A stretch of 13,379 bases of DNA from Syntrophobacter sp. DG_60 (GCA_001304365.1 LJNA01000023.1:1-13379), one strand, 5' to 3'; shown: positions 6,542 to 12,988, counted from the stretch's first letter. Notes: a model not told the origin generated them from the letters alone. Numbers and translations are program-made.

Positions 6542-8251
6542 TTAAGTAACCCTTAATACTTCTTCAATAGTAGTAATTCCCATTTTTATCTTTTCTAATC
6601 CACTTGCCCTTAAGGTCTTCATGCCCTCAGAAACTGCCTGTTCTCTAATCTTTTCTGCGCTTGCCCTGGCCAGGATTAAGTTTATAATATCGTCGCTGAT
6701 AGTCAAAATTTCAAACAGGGCAACTCTACCTTTATAGCCAGTATCATTACAAAAACCACATCCCTTTCCTTGATACACCTTAATAGTATTGGTCTCTTTA
6801 GGTGAAAACCCAACTTTTGTCAACAATTCGGGCTCTACCACTATTTTCTGTTTGCAGTGAGGACAAATTACTCTCACCAACCGTTGGGCAATAATAGCAA
6901 TTACTGAGGAGGAAATTAAAAATGGCTCAATATCCATGTCTAATAGACGTGTAATGGTACTTGGGGCATCGTTGGTATGCAAGGTGCTTAACACTAGATG
7001 GCCGGTAAGGGCTGCTTTAATGGCAATGTCCGCTGTCTCTATGTCCCTGATTTCCCCTACCATAATAATGTCAGGGTCCTGCCTTAAGAAGGAACGCAAG
7101 GTAGAAGAGAAGGTCAAACCAATCTTTTCATTAACTTGGACTTGATTGATGCCTTCCAAGGTGTATTCAACAGGATCTTCAGCCGTAAGGATATTTACCT
7201 CCTTTGAATTAAGTTTATTTAAAATGGCATACAATGTGGTTGTTTTCCCACTGCCTGTAGGTCCGGTAACCAATATCATTCCATAGGGACGTTGGATTGC
7301 CCATAAAAATTTATCAAGTTCTCCTTTGCTCAATCCTAGTTTATCAATGCTTTTAACACCTGAGGACTTATCAAGCAAGCGCAGGACGGTCTTTTCCCCA
7401 TAAAGGGTAGGCACAGTTGAGACACGGATATCTACATCCTTTTTGCATGCTTTTATCTCTATTCTACCATCCTGTGGACGCCTCTTTTCTGCGATATCTA
7501 GGCCAGCCATAATCTTAAGGCGGGCAGTAAGTGAGGGTTCTAGTCTAATTGGCATGTCCATAAAGTTTTGTAATGTACCATCTATACGGTAGCGTATTCT
7601 AACTTGGTCCCTGTAAGGTTCAAGATGGATGTCACTAACTTCCTTTTTTATAGCACTGACCAAGATATGATTAGCTAATTTAACTACGGGAGCTTCTTCT
7701 ACTAGCTTCTCTAGGTCTAATTCTTCTTTCTCCTTTTTTCGAATTTCAATAGGGGTTCCTTCACGTAATTCTTCTAATATCTTTGGAGGAATAGGCGGAC
7801 CATAATATTTATCAATGGTTTCCCTAATAGCCAGTTCTTCGGCCAAGACCAGTTCTATCCTATATCCGGTAATAAATTCTAAATCATTTAGTATGAAGAT
7901 ATTAAGTGGTTCTGAGGTAGCCAAAATCAATTTATTTTGTTCTTTTGAAATGGGAATTACCTGGTACCTTTCAGATACTTGCTGAGGGATAAGAGAAATG
8001 AGAGATTTATCTACATTTATTTGCCTGAGCTTTATAGAATCAAGGCCAAATTCTTTGGCCAAAAAGGAAACCAGTGTATCTTCATCGATATAACCTAACC
8101 GAATCAAGTTATACCCTAAGCGCCCACCCGATATCTTTTGCTCTTCTAAGGCTTTCTCTAGTTGTGCCGGTGTAATAATGTCCGCCTTTACAAGCCTTTC
8201 ACCCAATCTTTGGTAAATTGGAAGTTGTTTCGTTTTAGGTGTTAGATACAT
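6542..8251 (-). CDS. pilB: Type IV pilus assembly / type II secretion motor ATPase with MshEN domain
   Basis: This 569-residue hexameric ATPase powers pilus extension (PilB) or type II secretion (GspE) at the inner membrane. Length and layout fit PilB (566 in Pseudomonas) best. The N-terminus (15-67) holds two 24-residue motifs of the MshEN c-di-GMP-binding type, RLG...Q, at 15-38 and 44-67, separated by exactly five residues (KISGG). Then come the second N-terminal subdomain (about 75-150), Walker A GPTGSGKT (330-337), the Asp box around 357-362, Walker B IIMVGEIRD (395-403), the His box LSTLHTND (421-428), and the zinc-binding CPHC (463-466) with CGFC (498-501). No ribosome site is obvious before the ATG, but the family start fits. 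A c-di-GMP riboswitch and terminator lie upstream on the same strand, and hisD follows 4 bases after the stop. No pilC, pilT or pilin gene is in the window. Confidence 0.95.
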   Translation of the reverse strand: MYLTPKTKQLPIYQRLGERLVKADIITPAQLEKALEEQKISGGRLGYNLIRLGYIDEDTLVSFLAKEFGLDSIKLRQINVDKSLISLIPQQVSERYQVIPISKEQNKLILATSEPLNIFILNDLEFITGYRIELVLAEELAIRETIDKYYGPPIPPKILEELREGTPIEIRKKEKEELDLEKLVEEAPVVKLANHILVSAIKKEVSDIHLEPYRDQVRIRYRIDGTLQNFMDMPIRLEPSLTARLKIMAGLDIAEKRRPQDGRIEIKACKKDVDIRVSTVPTLYGEKTVLRLLDKSSGVKSIDKLGLSKGELDKFLWAIQRPYGMILVTGPTGSGKTTTLYAILNKLNSKEVNILTAEDPVEYTLEGINQVQVNEKIGLTFSSTLRSFLRQDPDIIMVGEIRDIETADIAIKAALTGHLVLSTLHTNDAPSTITRLLDMDIEPFLISSSVIAIIAQRLVRVICPHCKQKIVVEPELLTKVGFSPKETNTIKVYQGKGCGFCNDTGYKGRVALFEILTISDDIINLILARASAEKIREQAVSEGMKTLRASGLEKIKMGITTIEEVLRVT

Positions 8252-8364
8252 TTTTGATAAATTATTTTTGTATTATGTATCACTGGCTATGCAGTAGTTT
8301 TATAAGTTTTTATACCCATAATATAGATTTCATTCCAAATTATGCAAATAGTAAGCCGTTTACC

Positions 8365-8709
8365 AAAGGCCTTTTGGCCTTTCTGTTGGGGAGACAAAGC
8401 CCCCCACTCCCACTAAACAAAGAAGCCAAAGGCGGTTCTCTTTATGCCTTTTGTACACAATTAGAAAAAAAGTTTTTTTGTCTCATCCTTTTGGGACTGT
8501 AAAGGATATAATCCCTTTAAGTTTGAGGGGCAATGCCCCTCAAACGCCCCAGACCTGAAGCCCAAAGAGTTTCTCTTTGAGGATTTATCCTCAAACCCCT
8601 GAAATAAAGAAGGCCCAAAGGCTATCACTCTGTGCCTCAGCGCAGAATAAAGAATACGTCTTTCTCCTTTTCCCCTGCGGCTTTGCCGCAGGAGTGGCGC
8701 TTTTAGCGC
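8365..8709. repeat. Array of short perfect hairpins in the pilB leader
   Basis: The 535-bp stretch between the riboswitch terminator and pilB (8252-8786) has no convincing gene. It holds many small stem-loops with 3-4-nt loops: 8365-8382 (7 bp), 8521-8545 (GTTTGAGGGGC/GCCCCTCAAAC, 11 bp), 8564-8578 (6 bp), 8576-8595 (TTTGAGGA/TCCTCAAA, 8 bp), 8674-8692 (CCTGCGGC/GCCGCAGG, 8 bp) and 8697-8709 (5 bp). If transcription passes the terminator, this becomes a long structured 5' leader of the pilB mRNA. None has a U-tract like a terminator. Confidence 0.65.
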
Positions 8710-8789
8710 TCAAATTGGAATTCATTTATGCAATAATTATACCTCTATTTCTTTTTTTCTTACAGAAAACTTACATAAGCAATTAATTG

Positions 8790-8832
8790 AAAAAAAGAGC
8801 CCGCCTTGGCCTAAATGCAAGGCGGGCTCTTT
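8790..8832 (-). terminator. Intrinsic terminator, expression platform of the riboswitch
   Basis: On the minus strand AAAGAGCCCGCCTTG (8832-8818) and CAAGGCGGGCTCTTT (8808-8794) form a perfect 15-bp stem with a 9-nt loop, ending in a run of seven T (8796-8790). It begins 7 nt after the closing helix of the c-di-GMP aptamer. On the plus strand the stem is followed only by TTTC, so minus is the working direction. Confidence 0.92.
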
Positions 8833-8839
8833 CACTTCG

Positions 8840-8940
8840 TTTAATACTTCGGCAGCCTTGCTACCTTGCCTGTCTTCGCAGGTTTAGACCTAGGCTTTGC
8901 GTCCTGCTCTTTCGAGCAGTCTGCCTTTATCGGTATTAAA
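8840..8940 (-). ncRNA. Cyclic di-GMP-I (GEMM) riboswitch aptamer
   Basis: Read on the minus strand, the stretch matches the GEMM-I aptamer. The closing helix is TTTAATAC/GTATTAAA (8 bp, 8940-8933 with 8847-8840). P2 is CTGCTC-GAAA-GAGCAG (8919-8904), a GNRA-capped 6-bp helix exactly as in the Vibrio Vc2 aptamer, followed by GACGCAAAGCC, whose first A of CAAA corresponds to the intercalating A47. Then come GGTCTAAACC (tetraloop-receptor side) and GGTAGCAAGGCTGCCG, equivalent to the Vc2 3' strand. Aligned by hand to Vc2, the ligand-contact positions are G (G20) and C (C92). G20 favours c-di-GMP; an A there marks cGAMP-responsive relatives. The next element is an intrinsic terminator, and pilB is the first convincing gene downstream on this strand. 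Confidence 0.93.
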
Positions 8941-8949
8941 TCCTTATTT

Positions 8950-8978
8950 AAATTAACCTTTTTGCTAAGAAAAGTCAA
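8950..8978 (-). promoter_or_regulatory. Sigma-70-type promoter of the riboswitch/pilB transcript
   Basis: On the minus strand TTGACT (8978-8973) is followed after 17 bp by TAATTT (8955-8950). This places transcription start close to the 5' side of the aptamer closing helix (8940), so little sequence precedes the riboswitch. Spacing is optimal, -35 matches five of six consensus bases and -10 four of six. Confidence 0.65.
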
Positions 8979-9093
8979 CCCTAAAAGCAGGGCAGGACTT
9001 TGTCAAAGTAATTTTAGCGAAGGCGCTTCGGTAAAAAAAGAGAGATTCATAATGATGGAAATTAGAAAAAATACCAAAGCTTAAAAATGGCAA

Positions 9094-9205
9094 ATGCCAA
9101 AGCCCAAATAGTTATTTATAGTAAAACCACTAATAACTACTAATAACGCCGTAGGCAAATAATAGCGAAGCGAATAAGGCCTTAGCAAATAACTATTTTT
9201 GGCAT
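9094..9205. repeat. Large imperfect inverted repeat enclosing small hairpins
   Basis: ATGCCAAA (9094-9101) and AAATAGTTATTT (9106-9117) on the left are the inverted complement of AAATAACTATTT (9187-9198) and TTTGGCAT (9198-9205) on the right. The arms are interrupted by four unpaired bases on the left side. The enclosed part contains GCCGTAGGC and the palindrome TAAGGCCTTA. No reading frame is convincing here. It lies between the riboswitch promoter and the degenerate-GGDEF gene. Confidence 0.6.
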
Positions 9206-9218
9206 TGAAGCATTCTTG

Positions 9219-9317
9219 CCCCGTTAGATAGTAAAGAGGGTACGAATCACAACTTTCATGGAGTAGAGGGGTATTAGAAAGTAAATTAAAAAAATGTAAA
9301 TGCTTTATCTAACGGGG
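9219..9317. repeat. 99-bp inverted-repeat element with CCCCGTTAGATA ends
   Basis: CCCCGTTAGATA (9219-9230) and TATCTAACGGGG (9306-9317) are perfect 12-bp terminal inverted repeats. Allowing a 2-nt bulge, pairing extends into AAAG/CTTT. The interior has no reading frame. It directly follows the 9094-9205 repeat and precedes the GGDEF gene. The layout fits a small non-autonomous palindromic element, perhaps one mobilised by a REP-associated or IS200-type transposase, but no transposase is present to support that. Confidence 0.6.
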
Positions 9318-9329
9318 TGAAAATTTCAT

Positions 9330-9360
9330 TTGACATTTGGATTTTTTTAGGCTGTATTTA
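9330..9360 (+). promoter_or_regulatory. Possible promoter of the degenerate-GGDEF gene
   Basis: TTGACA (9330-9335) is a perfect -35 hexamer. The best -10 candidates are TGTATT (9353-9358, 17-bp spacing) and TATTTA (9355-9360, 19-bp spacing), neither strong. It lies 115 bp before the GTG start and just after the 9219-9317 inverted repeat. Confidence 0.35.
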
Positions 9361-9474
9361 AACGTTTGTTCTTTTTTGTTAAATTACTCATGACCGGACT
9401 TTCAGGTAGTCTGGTATATGGTTGTGTTGGTTTTACTTGAAAATTTTGGAGAAAAATGATAAGAGGTTTATCTG

Positions 9475-10188
9475 GTGTTTAAAAATATAGAAACCCTTAG
9501 CATAGTCTTTGTCTTTTTGGCCGCTTCGGGGGTAGTGGCGTTATCTTATGTAAAATTTCAGACTTTTATAGGACTTGAAAGGGTTTTTTTAGGTTTTTTT
9601 GTATTAGCTTGTAAAGGCCTTATATCAACCGAACATACATTTATGATTAGTTCTCTAGGATATGTTCTTTTACTTTGGGGTTTTTTTAGAATTCATAAAA
9701 ATTTCCGAAAATTAAAGGAAAGAAGCTACATAGATCCTGTTATACAAGTTTATAATCGCCTTTTTTTCGACGAACTGATTGCGCAACTTACAAATAAGGC
9801 TAGCAAAATAAGACATTCCTTTGCTTTTATCATGATAGATCTAGATAATCTTAAAAAAGTAAGTGATTTCTGCGGTTTTGAAGAAGGAGATAAAATCCTT
9901 TTTAAAATTGTTAACATCTTGCGTCAAAATATTGGGCAAAAAGACATCCTTTGCCGTTATGCTGATGATAGGTTTGTTATTTATGCACCTGAAATGGATG
10001 AAAAAGGGGTTCTAAATCTGGCCTCTCGTCTAGAACCAATAAAAATCACCCTTGGAAAATTCATTATAAGATTGAATATCGGCTATGCCATATTTCCAGA
10101 CGATGGCAGAGAGATTAAAAAACTTGTTCCCATAGCAGATAAACGAATGTACCTTGACAAAAAAAGCAAGGCCTTTCTTTCACAATAA
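9475..10188 (+). CDS. Membrane protein with degenerate GGDEF domain
   Basis: This 237-residue protein has two or three hydrophobic segments (about 8-26, 35-50, 57-72), then a GGDEF-type domain (about 85-237). The fold is recognisable: DPVIQVYNRLFF (for DxLTGLxNR), FIMIDLDNLKKVSDFCGFEEGDKIL, LCRYADDRFVIY, and IGYAIFPDDG near the C-terminus. The active site is altered: the signature reads ADDRF (163-167) instead of GGDEF, the guanine-binding Asn of the FKxxND region is Ser130, and the usual GH is GF. No RxxD inhibitory site is visible (GQKD instead). Cyclase activity is therefore unlikely; a GTP- or c-di-GMP-sensing or structural role is inferred. The GTG start is chosen because AAGAGG lies 8 nt upstream. 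It is divergent from the c-di-GMP riboswitch and pilB. Confidence 0.88.
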   Translation: MFKNIETLSIVFVFLAASGVVALSYVKFQTFIGLERVFLGFFVLACKGLISTEHTFMISSLGYVLLLWGFFRIHKNFRKLKERSYIDPVIQVYNRLFFDELIAQLTNKASKIRHSFAFIMIDLDNLKKVSDFCGFEEGDKILFKIVNILRQNIGQKDILCRYADDRFVIYAPEMDEKGVLNLASRLEPIKITLGKFIIRLNIGYAIFPDDGREIKKLVPIADKRMYLDKKSKAFLSQ

Positions 10189-10261
10189 TGATGATCAGTC
10201 CAGCTTATCCAGCTTCTTTACACTTTACATCCTAAATAAAAAATTTATAATTTTAACTCCC

Positions 10262-10348
10262 ATGATCGAAGTTTCCCATGTAAGTAAGAGATTTGGTCCT
10301 AGGTTGGCATTGGAGGATGTTTCTTTTTTATGTAGAGAAAGGGGGTGA
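10262..10348 (+). pseudogene. Remnant of an ABC-transporter ATP-binding protein, N-terminus only
   Basis: The 28 codons MIEVSHVSKRFGPRLALEDVSF followed by LCRERG match the first strand-turn region of ABC ATPases (typically IEV..LTKRFG...AL..VSF...GEI). A TGA stop then follows, where Walker A would be expected about ten residues later. No Walker A, signature or Walker B appears in any frame downstream before rpoZ. No ribosome site precedes the ATG. It is best read as a truncated, decayed gene. A chance resemblance or a short leader peptide cannot be excluded. Confidence 0.5.
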
Positions 10349-10395
10349 CATTAGGGCAGGATGTGATTATAGATAAGATGAAGGCCATGATAGCC

Positions 10396-10430
10396 ACAAG
10401 ATGCAAGATACAGGATACAAGATACAAAAT
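10396..10430. repeat. Heptanucleotide tandem array (ACAAGAT type)
   Basis: Five consecutive 7-bp units read ACAAGAT, GCAAGAT, ACAGGAT, ACAAGAT, ACAAAAT. The array sits in the 343-bp gap between the GGDEF gene and rpoZ (10189-10532), which apart from this and the ABC remnant shows no gene. The array could vary in copy number between strains. Confidence 0.6.
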
Positions 10431-10532
10431 ATAGATGACAAATTGCAAGTTTCTCAAAAGAAAATTCAACTGTTTAAATAAGAGGGCAAATAATGGAAAG
10501 TCATTATTTCCACGGCCCAAAAGGGGGAAAAG

Positions 10533-10733
10533 ATGGCAAGGATCACAGTTGAGGATTGTTTAAAGCAAGTAGATAATAGGTTTGCCCTGGTTCATATGAC
10601 AGTAAAAAGGGTATTGCAAGCGAGGGAGGGAAAGGAAATACTCATCGAAAACCCTAAAAATAAAGAGATTGTAGTAGCATTAAGGGAAATTGCCGCAAAT
10701 AAAATAAGGATTAAAAAGGAGTCAGAAGATTAA
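10533..10733 (+). CDS. rpoZ: RNA polymerase omega subunit
   Basis: The 66-residue protein reads MARITVEDCLKQVDNRFALV, then a segment with KRVLQ and later NKEIVVALREIAANKI. These match the N-terminal MARVTVEDCL and NRF-LV boxes and the central ALREIA box of omega. Omega binds the beta-prime subunit and helps RNA polymerase assembly. It is shorter than the E. coli protein (91) but within the range for Desulfobacterota-like bacteria, which often lack the variable C-terminus. GGGGGA lies 6 nt before the ATG. It heads the cluster with a TPR-like gene, dnaJ and moaC. Confidence 0.95.
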   Translation: MARITVEDCLKQVDNRFALVHMTVKRVLQAREGKEILIENPKNKEIVVALREIAANKIRIKKESED

Positions 10734-10782
10734 AGTAAAGTCCTTATCTTGCTTAAAAAAACGAGATTTTTTAAATGCATCT

Positions 10783-11088
10783 GTGTTTGATAGAGAGCAG
10801 TATATAGCCTATGGAAAAATCTACCTAGAGGCAGGAAGTCTCAGTGATGCCATAGATTTTTTTGCAAAGGCCAAGGCGGAAGATGAACTTAGGGCCCTTT
10901 TACCTAGAGTAATAGAGGAGGGGGATGCCTTCCTTTTTCAAAAAATATATAATCTTTTAGGGGACTCTCCATCTAAAGAGCAGTGGGAGAGATTAGGGAA
11001 GGTTGCCTTAAAATTGGGAAAGTTACAGTTTGCTACAAAGGCCTTTGAAGAATCTGGCAATAAAGAAAAAATTAAAGCAGATAAATGA
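10783..11088 (+). CDS. TPR-like helical-repeat protein of unknown function
   Basis: This small all-helical protein (101 residues from the GTG at 10783) has repeat-like segments: [20 protein letters not shown], then [23 protein letters not shown], then [20 protein letters not shown] with AFEESGN. Spacing and residues (Y-G---L--G----A---F--A) resemble tetratricopeptide repeats. It overlaps dnaJ by 4 bases (ATGA), which suggests coupling and perhaps a chaperone-related role. The start is doubtful: GTG 10783 has no ribosome site. The coding-like frame extends upstream (LKKRDFLNAS), and an ATT at 10729, overlapping the rpoZ stop, is preceded by GGAG at a fitting distance. Confidence 0.8.
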   Translation: MFDREQYIAYGKIYLEAGSLSDAIDFFAKAKAEDELRALLPRVIEEGDAFLFQKIYNLLGDSPSKEQWERLGKVALKLGKLQFATKAFEESGNKEKIKADK

Positions 11089-12185
11089 AAAGAGATTATT
11101 ATGAAATCTTAGGTATACCAAGAGGTGCCAGCTCTGAAGAGATTAAAAGGGCCTATAGGCGTATAGCCTTTAAAAATCACCCTGATAGAAATCCAGGCGA
11201 TAAAGAGGCAGAAGAACGATTTAAAGAAGCAGCAGAGGCCTACGAGGTCCTGCGTGATTCACAAAAAAGGGACATATATGACCACTATGGGCATGAGGGG
11301 CTTAGTAGTCAGGGTTTCACAGGGTTTGCTGGATTTGATGATATCTTTGGTACCTTTAGTGATATTTTTGATGAATTTTTTGGTTTTAGAACTAGGGCCC
11401 GGGAAGTGCCTCAAGCCGGGCCAGATTTAAGGTATGACCTAACAATTTCATTTGAGGAGGCAGCATTTGGCACAGAAAAGGAGATAAAGATAAAAAAGGC
11501 AGAAATCTGTGATTTTTGTGGGGGTAGCGCCCTGGAGCCCGGTTATGAGCCTGAGATCTGCTCTGCCTGTGAAGGCAGAGGCCAGGTTTACCATACACAC
11601 GGCTTTTTTCGTATAGGGACTCCATGTCCTCATTGTCAAGGAAAAGGGGTTATTGTTACCCACCCTTGTCCTAAGTGTGGTGGAAGTGGTCGTAGAAGGG
11701 TTGAAAAGGGCGTTAAGATACGTATTCCAGGAGGTGTAGATACAGGGACCAGGCTCCGTATCCAAATGGAGGGCGAGGCAGGCCTATATGGTGGCCCCCC
11801 TGGAGACTTATATATTGTTATTCATGTAAAACCCCATTCATTCTTTACTCGCAAAGGGGATAGTGTAATTTGTGAAGTTCCCATTTCCTTTGTTCAGGCG
11901 GCCTTTGGTGATACCATAAAGGTGCCTACCCTTAAAGGGATAGAAAAATTAAAGATTCCTCCTGGTACCCAATCAGGTAAGATATTCCGTTTACAAGACA
12001 AAGGCATTCCTAGGATAGGGAGGTATGGTTGTGGGGATCAAATTATCCGCATCATAGTAGATACTCCTACCAATCTAACCAAACGGCAAGAAGAGCTTTT
12101 AAGGGAGTTTGCAGAGATTGAGGAAGAAAAAAGAGCTTCTCCCTACGCCCGTTTTTGGGAAAAGATAAAGGAGTGCTTTAGATGA
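11085..12185 (+). CDS. dnaJ: Chaperone protein DnaJ
   Basis: DnaJ (Hsp40) delivers unfolded proteins to DnaK and stimulates its ATPase in the cytoplasm. The 366 residues hold, in order: a J domain (1-70) with HPD at 32-34; a Gly/Phe-rich linker (about 72-101, [13 protein letters not shown]); a zinc-binding domain with four C-x2-C-x-G-x-G-type motifs (C142/C145, C159/C162, C181/C184, C195/C198); and the C-terminal substrate-binding region (about 205-345). The first motif has CDFCGGSA, so its last Gly is replaced by Ala. It starts inside the end of the TPR-like gene and ends inside the start of moaC (both ATGA overlaps). No dnaK or grpE is next to it in the window, so it may be an additional DnaJ paralogue. 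Confidence 0.97.
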   Translation: MKRDYYEILGIPRGASSEEIKRAYRRIAFKNHPDRNPGDKEAEERFKEAAEAYEVLRDSQKRDIYDHYGHEGLSSQGFTGFAGFDDIFGTFSDIFDEFFGFRTRAREVPQAGPDLRYDLTISFEEAAFGTEKEIKIKKAEICDFCGGSALEPGYEPEICSACEGRGQVYHTHGFFRIGTPCPHCQGKGVIVTHPCPKCGGSGRRRVEKGVKIRIPGGVDTGTRLRIQMEGEAGLYGGPPGDLYIVIHVKPHSFFTRKGDSVICEVPISFVQAAFGDTIKVPTLKGIEKLKIPPGTQSGKIFRLQDKGIPRIGRYGCGDQIIRIIVDTPTNLTKRQEELLREFAEIEEEKRASPYARFWEKIKECFR

Positions 12186-12655
12186 AACTTACTCATATTG
12201 ATGAAAAGGGTAAGGCAAGGATGGTAGATGTTAGTGAGAAGGCAGAAACCTTAAGGGAAGCCATTGCCCGTGCTAAGGTTTTAATGAAGACAGAGACGTT
12301 TAGATTGATTTTAGAAGGCAAGGTAAAGAAGGGGGATGTATTTAGTGTAGCAAAGATTGCAGGGATAATGGCAGCAAAAAGGACTGGTGAGCTTATACCC
12401 ATGTGCCACCCCTTAAACATTACCCATATAGAAGTAAATTTTTATCCAAGACAGGATGAAAAGACCATTGAAATAGAGGCAAAGGTCAGGACTTTAGGAA
12501 AAACTGGGGTAGAGATGGAGGCACTGACTGCCGTATCCGTAGCGGCATTAACTATCTATGATATGTGTAAGGCAGTGGATAGAGGCATGCAGATTCAGGA
12601 TATACATTTAGTAAAAAAGACAGGCGGAAAGAGCGATTATCAACACGTTAAATAG
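12182..12655 (+). CDS. moaC: Cyclic pyranopterin monophosphate synthase
   Basis: MoaC converts the MoaA product into cyclic pyranopterin monophosphate, an early step of molybdenum/tungsten cofactor synthesis in the cytoplasm. The 157 residues match the family length. Diagnostic motifs are [13 protein letters not shown] (66-78), [27 protein letters not shown] (107-133, catalytic D127 and K130) and the C-terminal GGKSD. ATG overlaps the dnaJ stop by 4 bases. No other moa gene is present. Anaerobes use this cofactor for formate dehydrogenases and related oxidoreductases, consistent with the inferred lifestyle but not proof of it. Confidence 0.97.
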   Translation: MKLTHIDEKGKARMVDVSEKAETLREAIARAKVLMKTETFRLILEGKVKKGDVFSVAKIAGIMAAKRTGELIPMCHPLNITHIEVNFYPRQDEKTIEIEAKVRTLGKTGVEMEALTAVSVAALTIYDMCKAVDRGMQIQDIHLVKKTGGKSDYQHVK

Positions 12656-12691
12656 TCAATTCGTCAATTCCTTAAATAGTCAATTCGTCAA
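12648..12691. repeat. 20-bp direct repeat after moaC
   Basis: TTAAATAGTCAATTCGTCAA occurs perfectly at 12648-12667 and 12672-12691, period 24 bp. The first copy includes the moaC stop codon. The following spacer up to 12964 (about 270 bp) has no gene that I can support. It contains a CAGATAG-rich stretch near 12789-12806 and a possible promoter at 12743-12771. Confidence 0.75.
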
Positions 12692-12742
12692 ATGATTTCC
12701 TTGACTTAACTACTGGGCGATTCAATGATTTTTTGATTCATC

Positions 12743-12771
12743 TTGAGATTATCTAGAAACTATGCTAGAGT
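12743..12771 (+). promoter_or_regulatory. Possible promoter of the MNT/HEPN pair
   Basis: TTGAGA (12743-12748) is followed after 17 bp by TAGAGT (12766-12771), preceded by TGC, an extended -10. It is 218 bp before the MNT start. The match is moderate only. Confidence 0.3.
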
Positions 12772-12988
12772 TTTGAGATCGAAAAAGACAGATAGAAGCA
12801 GATAGCAGCTAAATCCTGGGTACGGGCTGTGAATCATCACGGTGAGTTTGGACGGTAGTTATTTATGGTTTGCAAAGAACCCAGCCAGCTTAAAGAAATA
12901 TTGAATTTATGATGTGAGAGAAATTTCACTGCTCGTCTTTCAAAGTTATTCGCTCGTATTATGAATGGATAAGCAAGGAGAAAGAGCA

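Noticed and set aside
8239..8502. Plus-strand ORF of 87 codons upstream of pilB
   Set aside because: Starts inside the pilB 5' end on the opposite strand and follows hairpin-rich, low-complexity sequence.
8591..8725. A 44-codon minus-strand ORF in the pilB leader starting MNSNLSAK
   Set aside because: It crosses several perfect hairpins, has no ribosome site and a composition dictated by the repeats; no reason to call it a gene.
8866..9084. Plus-strand ORF of 72 codons
   Set aside because: It runs antisense across the riboswitch aptamer and its promoter and has no coding-like features.
9094..9317. Complete insertion sequence
   Set aside because: Inverted repeats are present but there is no transposase frame on either strand and no clear target duplication.
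10299..10520. Minus-strand ORF of 73 codons before rpoZ
   Set aside because: Its repeated ILYLVSCILHLV stretch comes from the heptamer tandem array; not coding-like.
12781..12860. Possible tRNA or structured RNA in the spacer before the MNT gene
   Set aside because: No cloverleaf, T-loop or consistent long stem could be drawn; only a small GTGA/TCAC hairpin.
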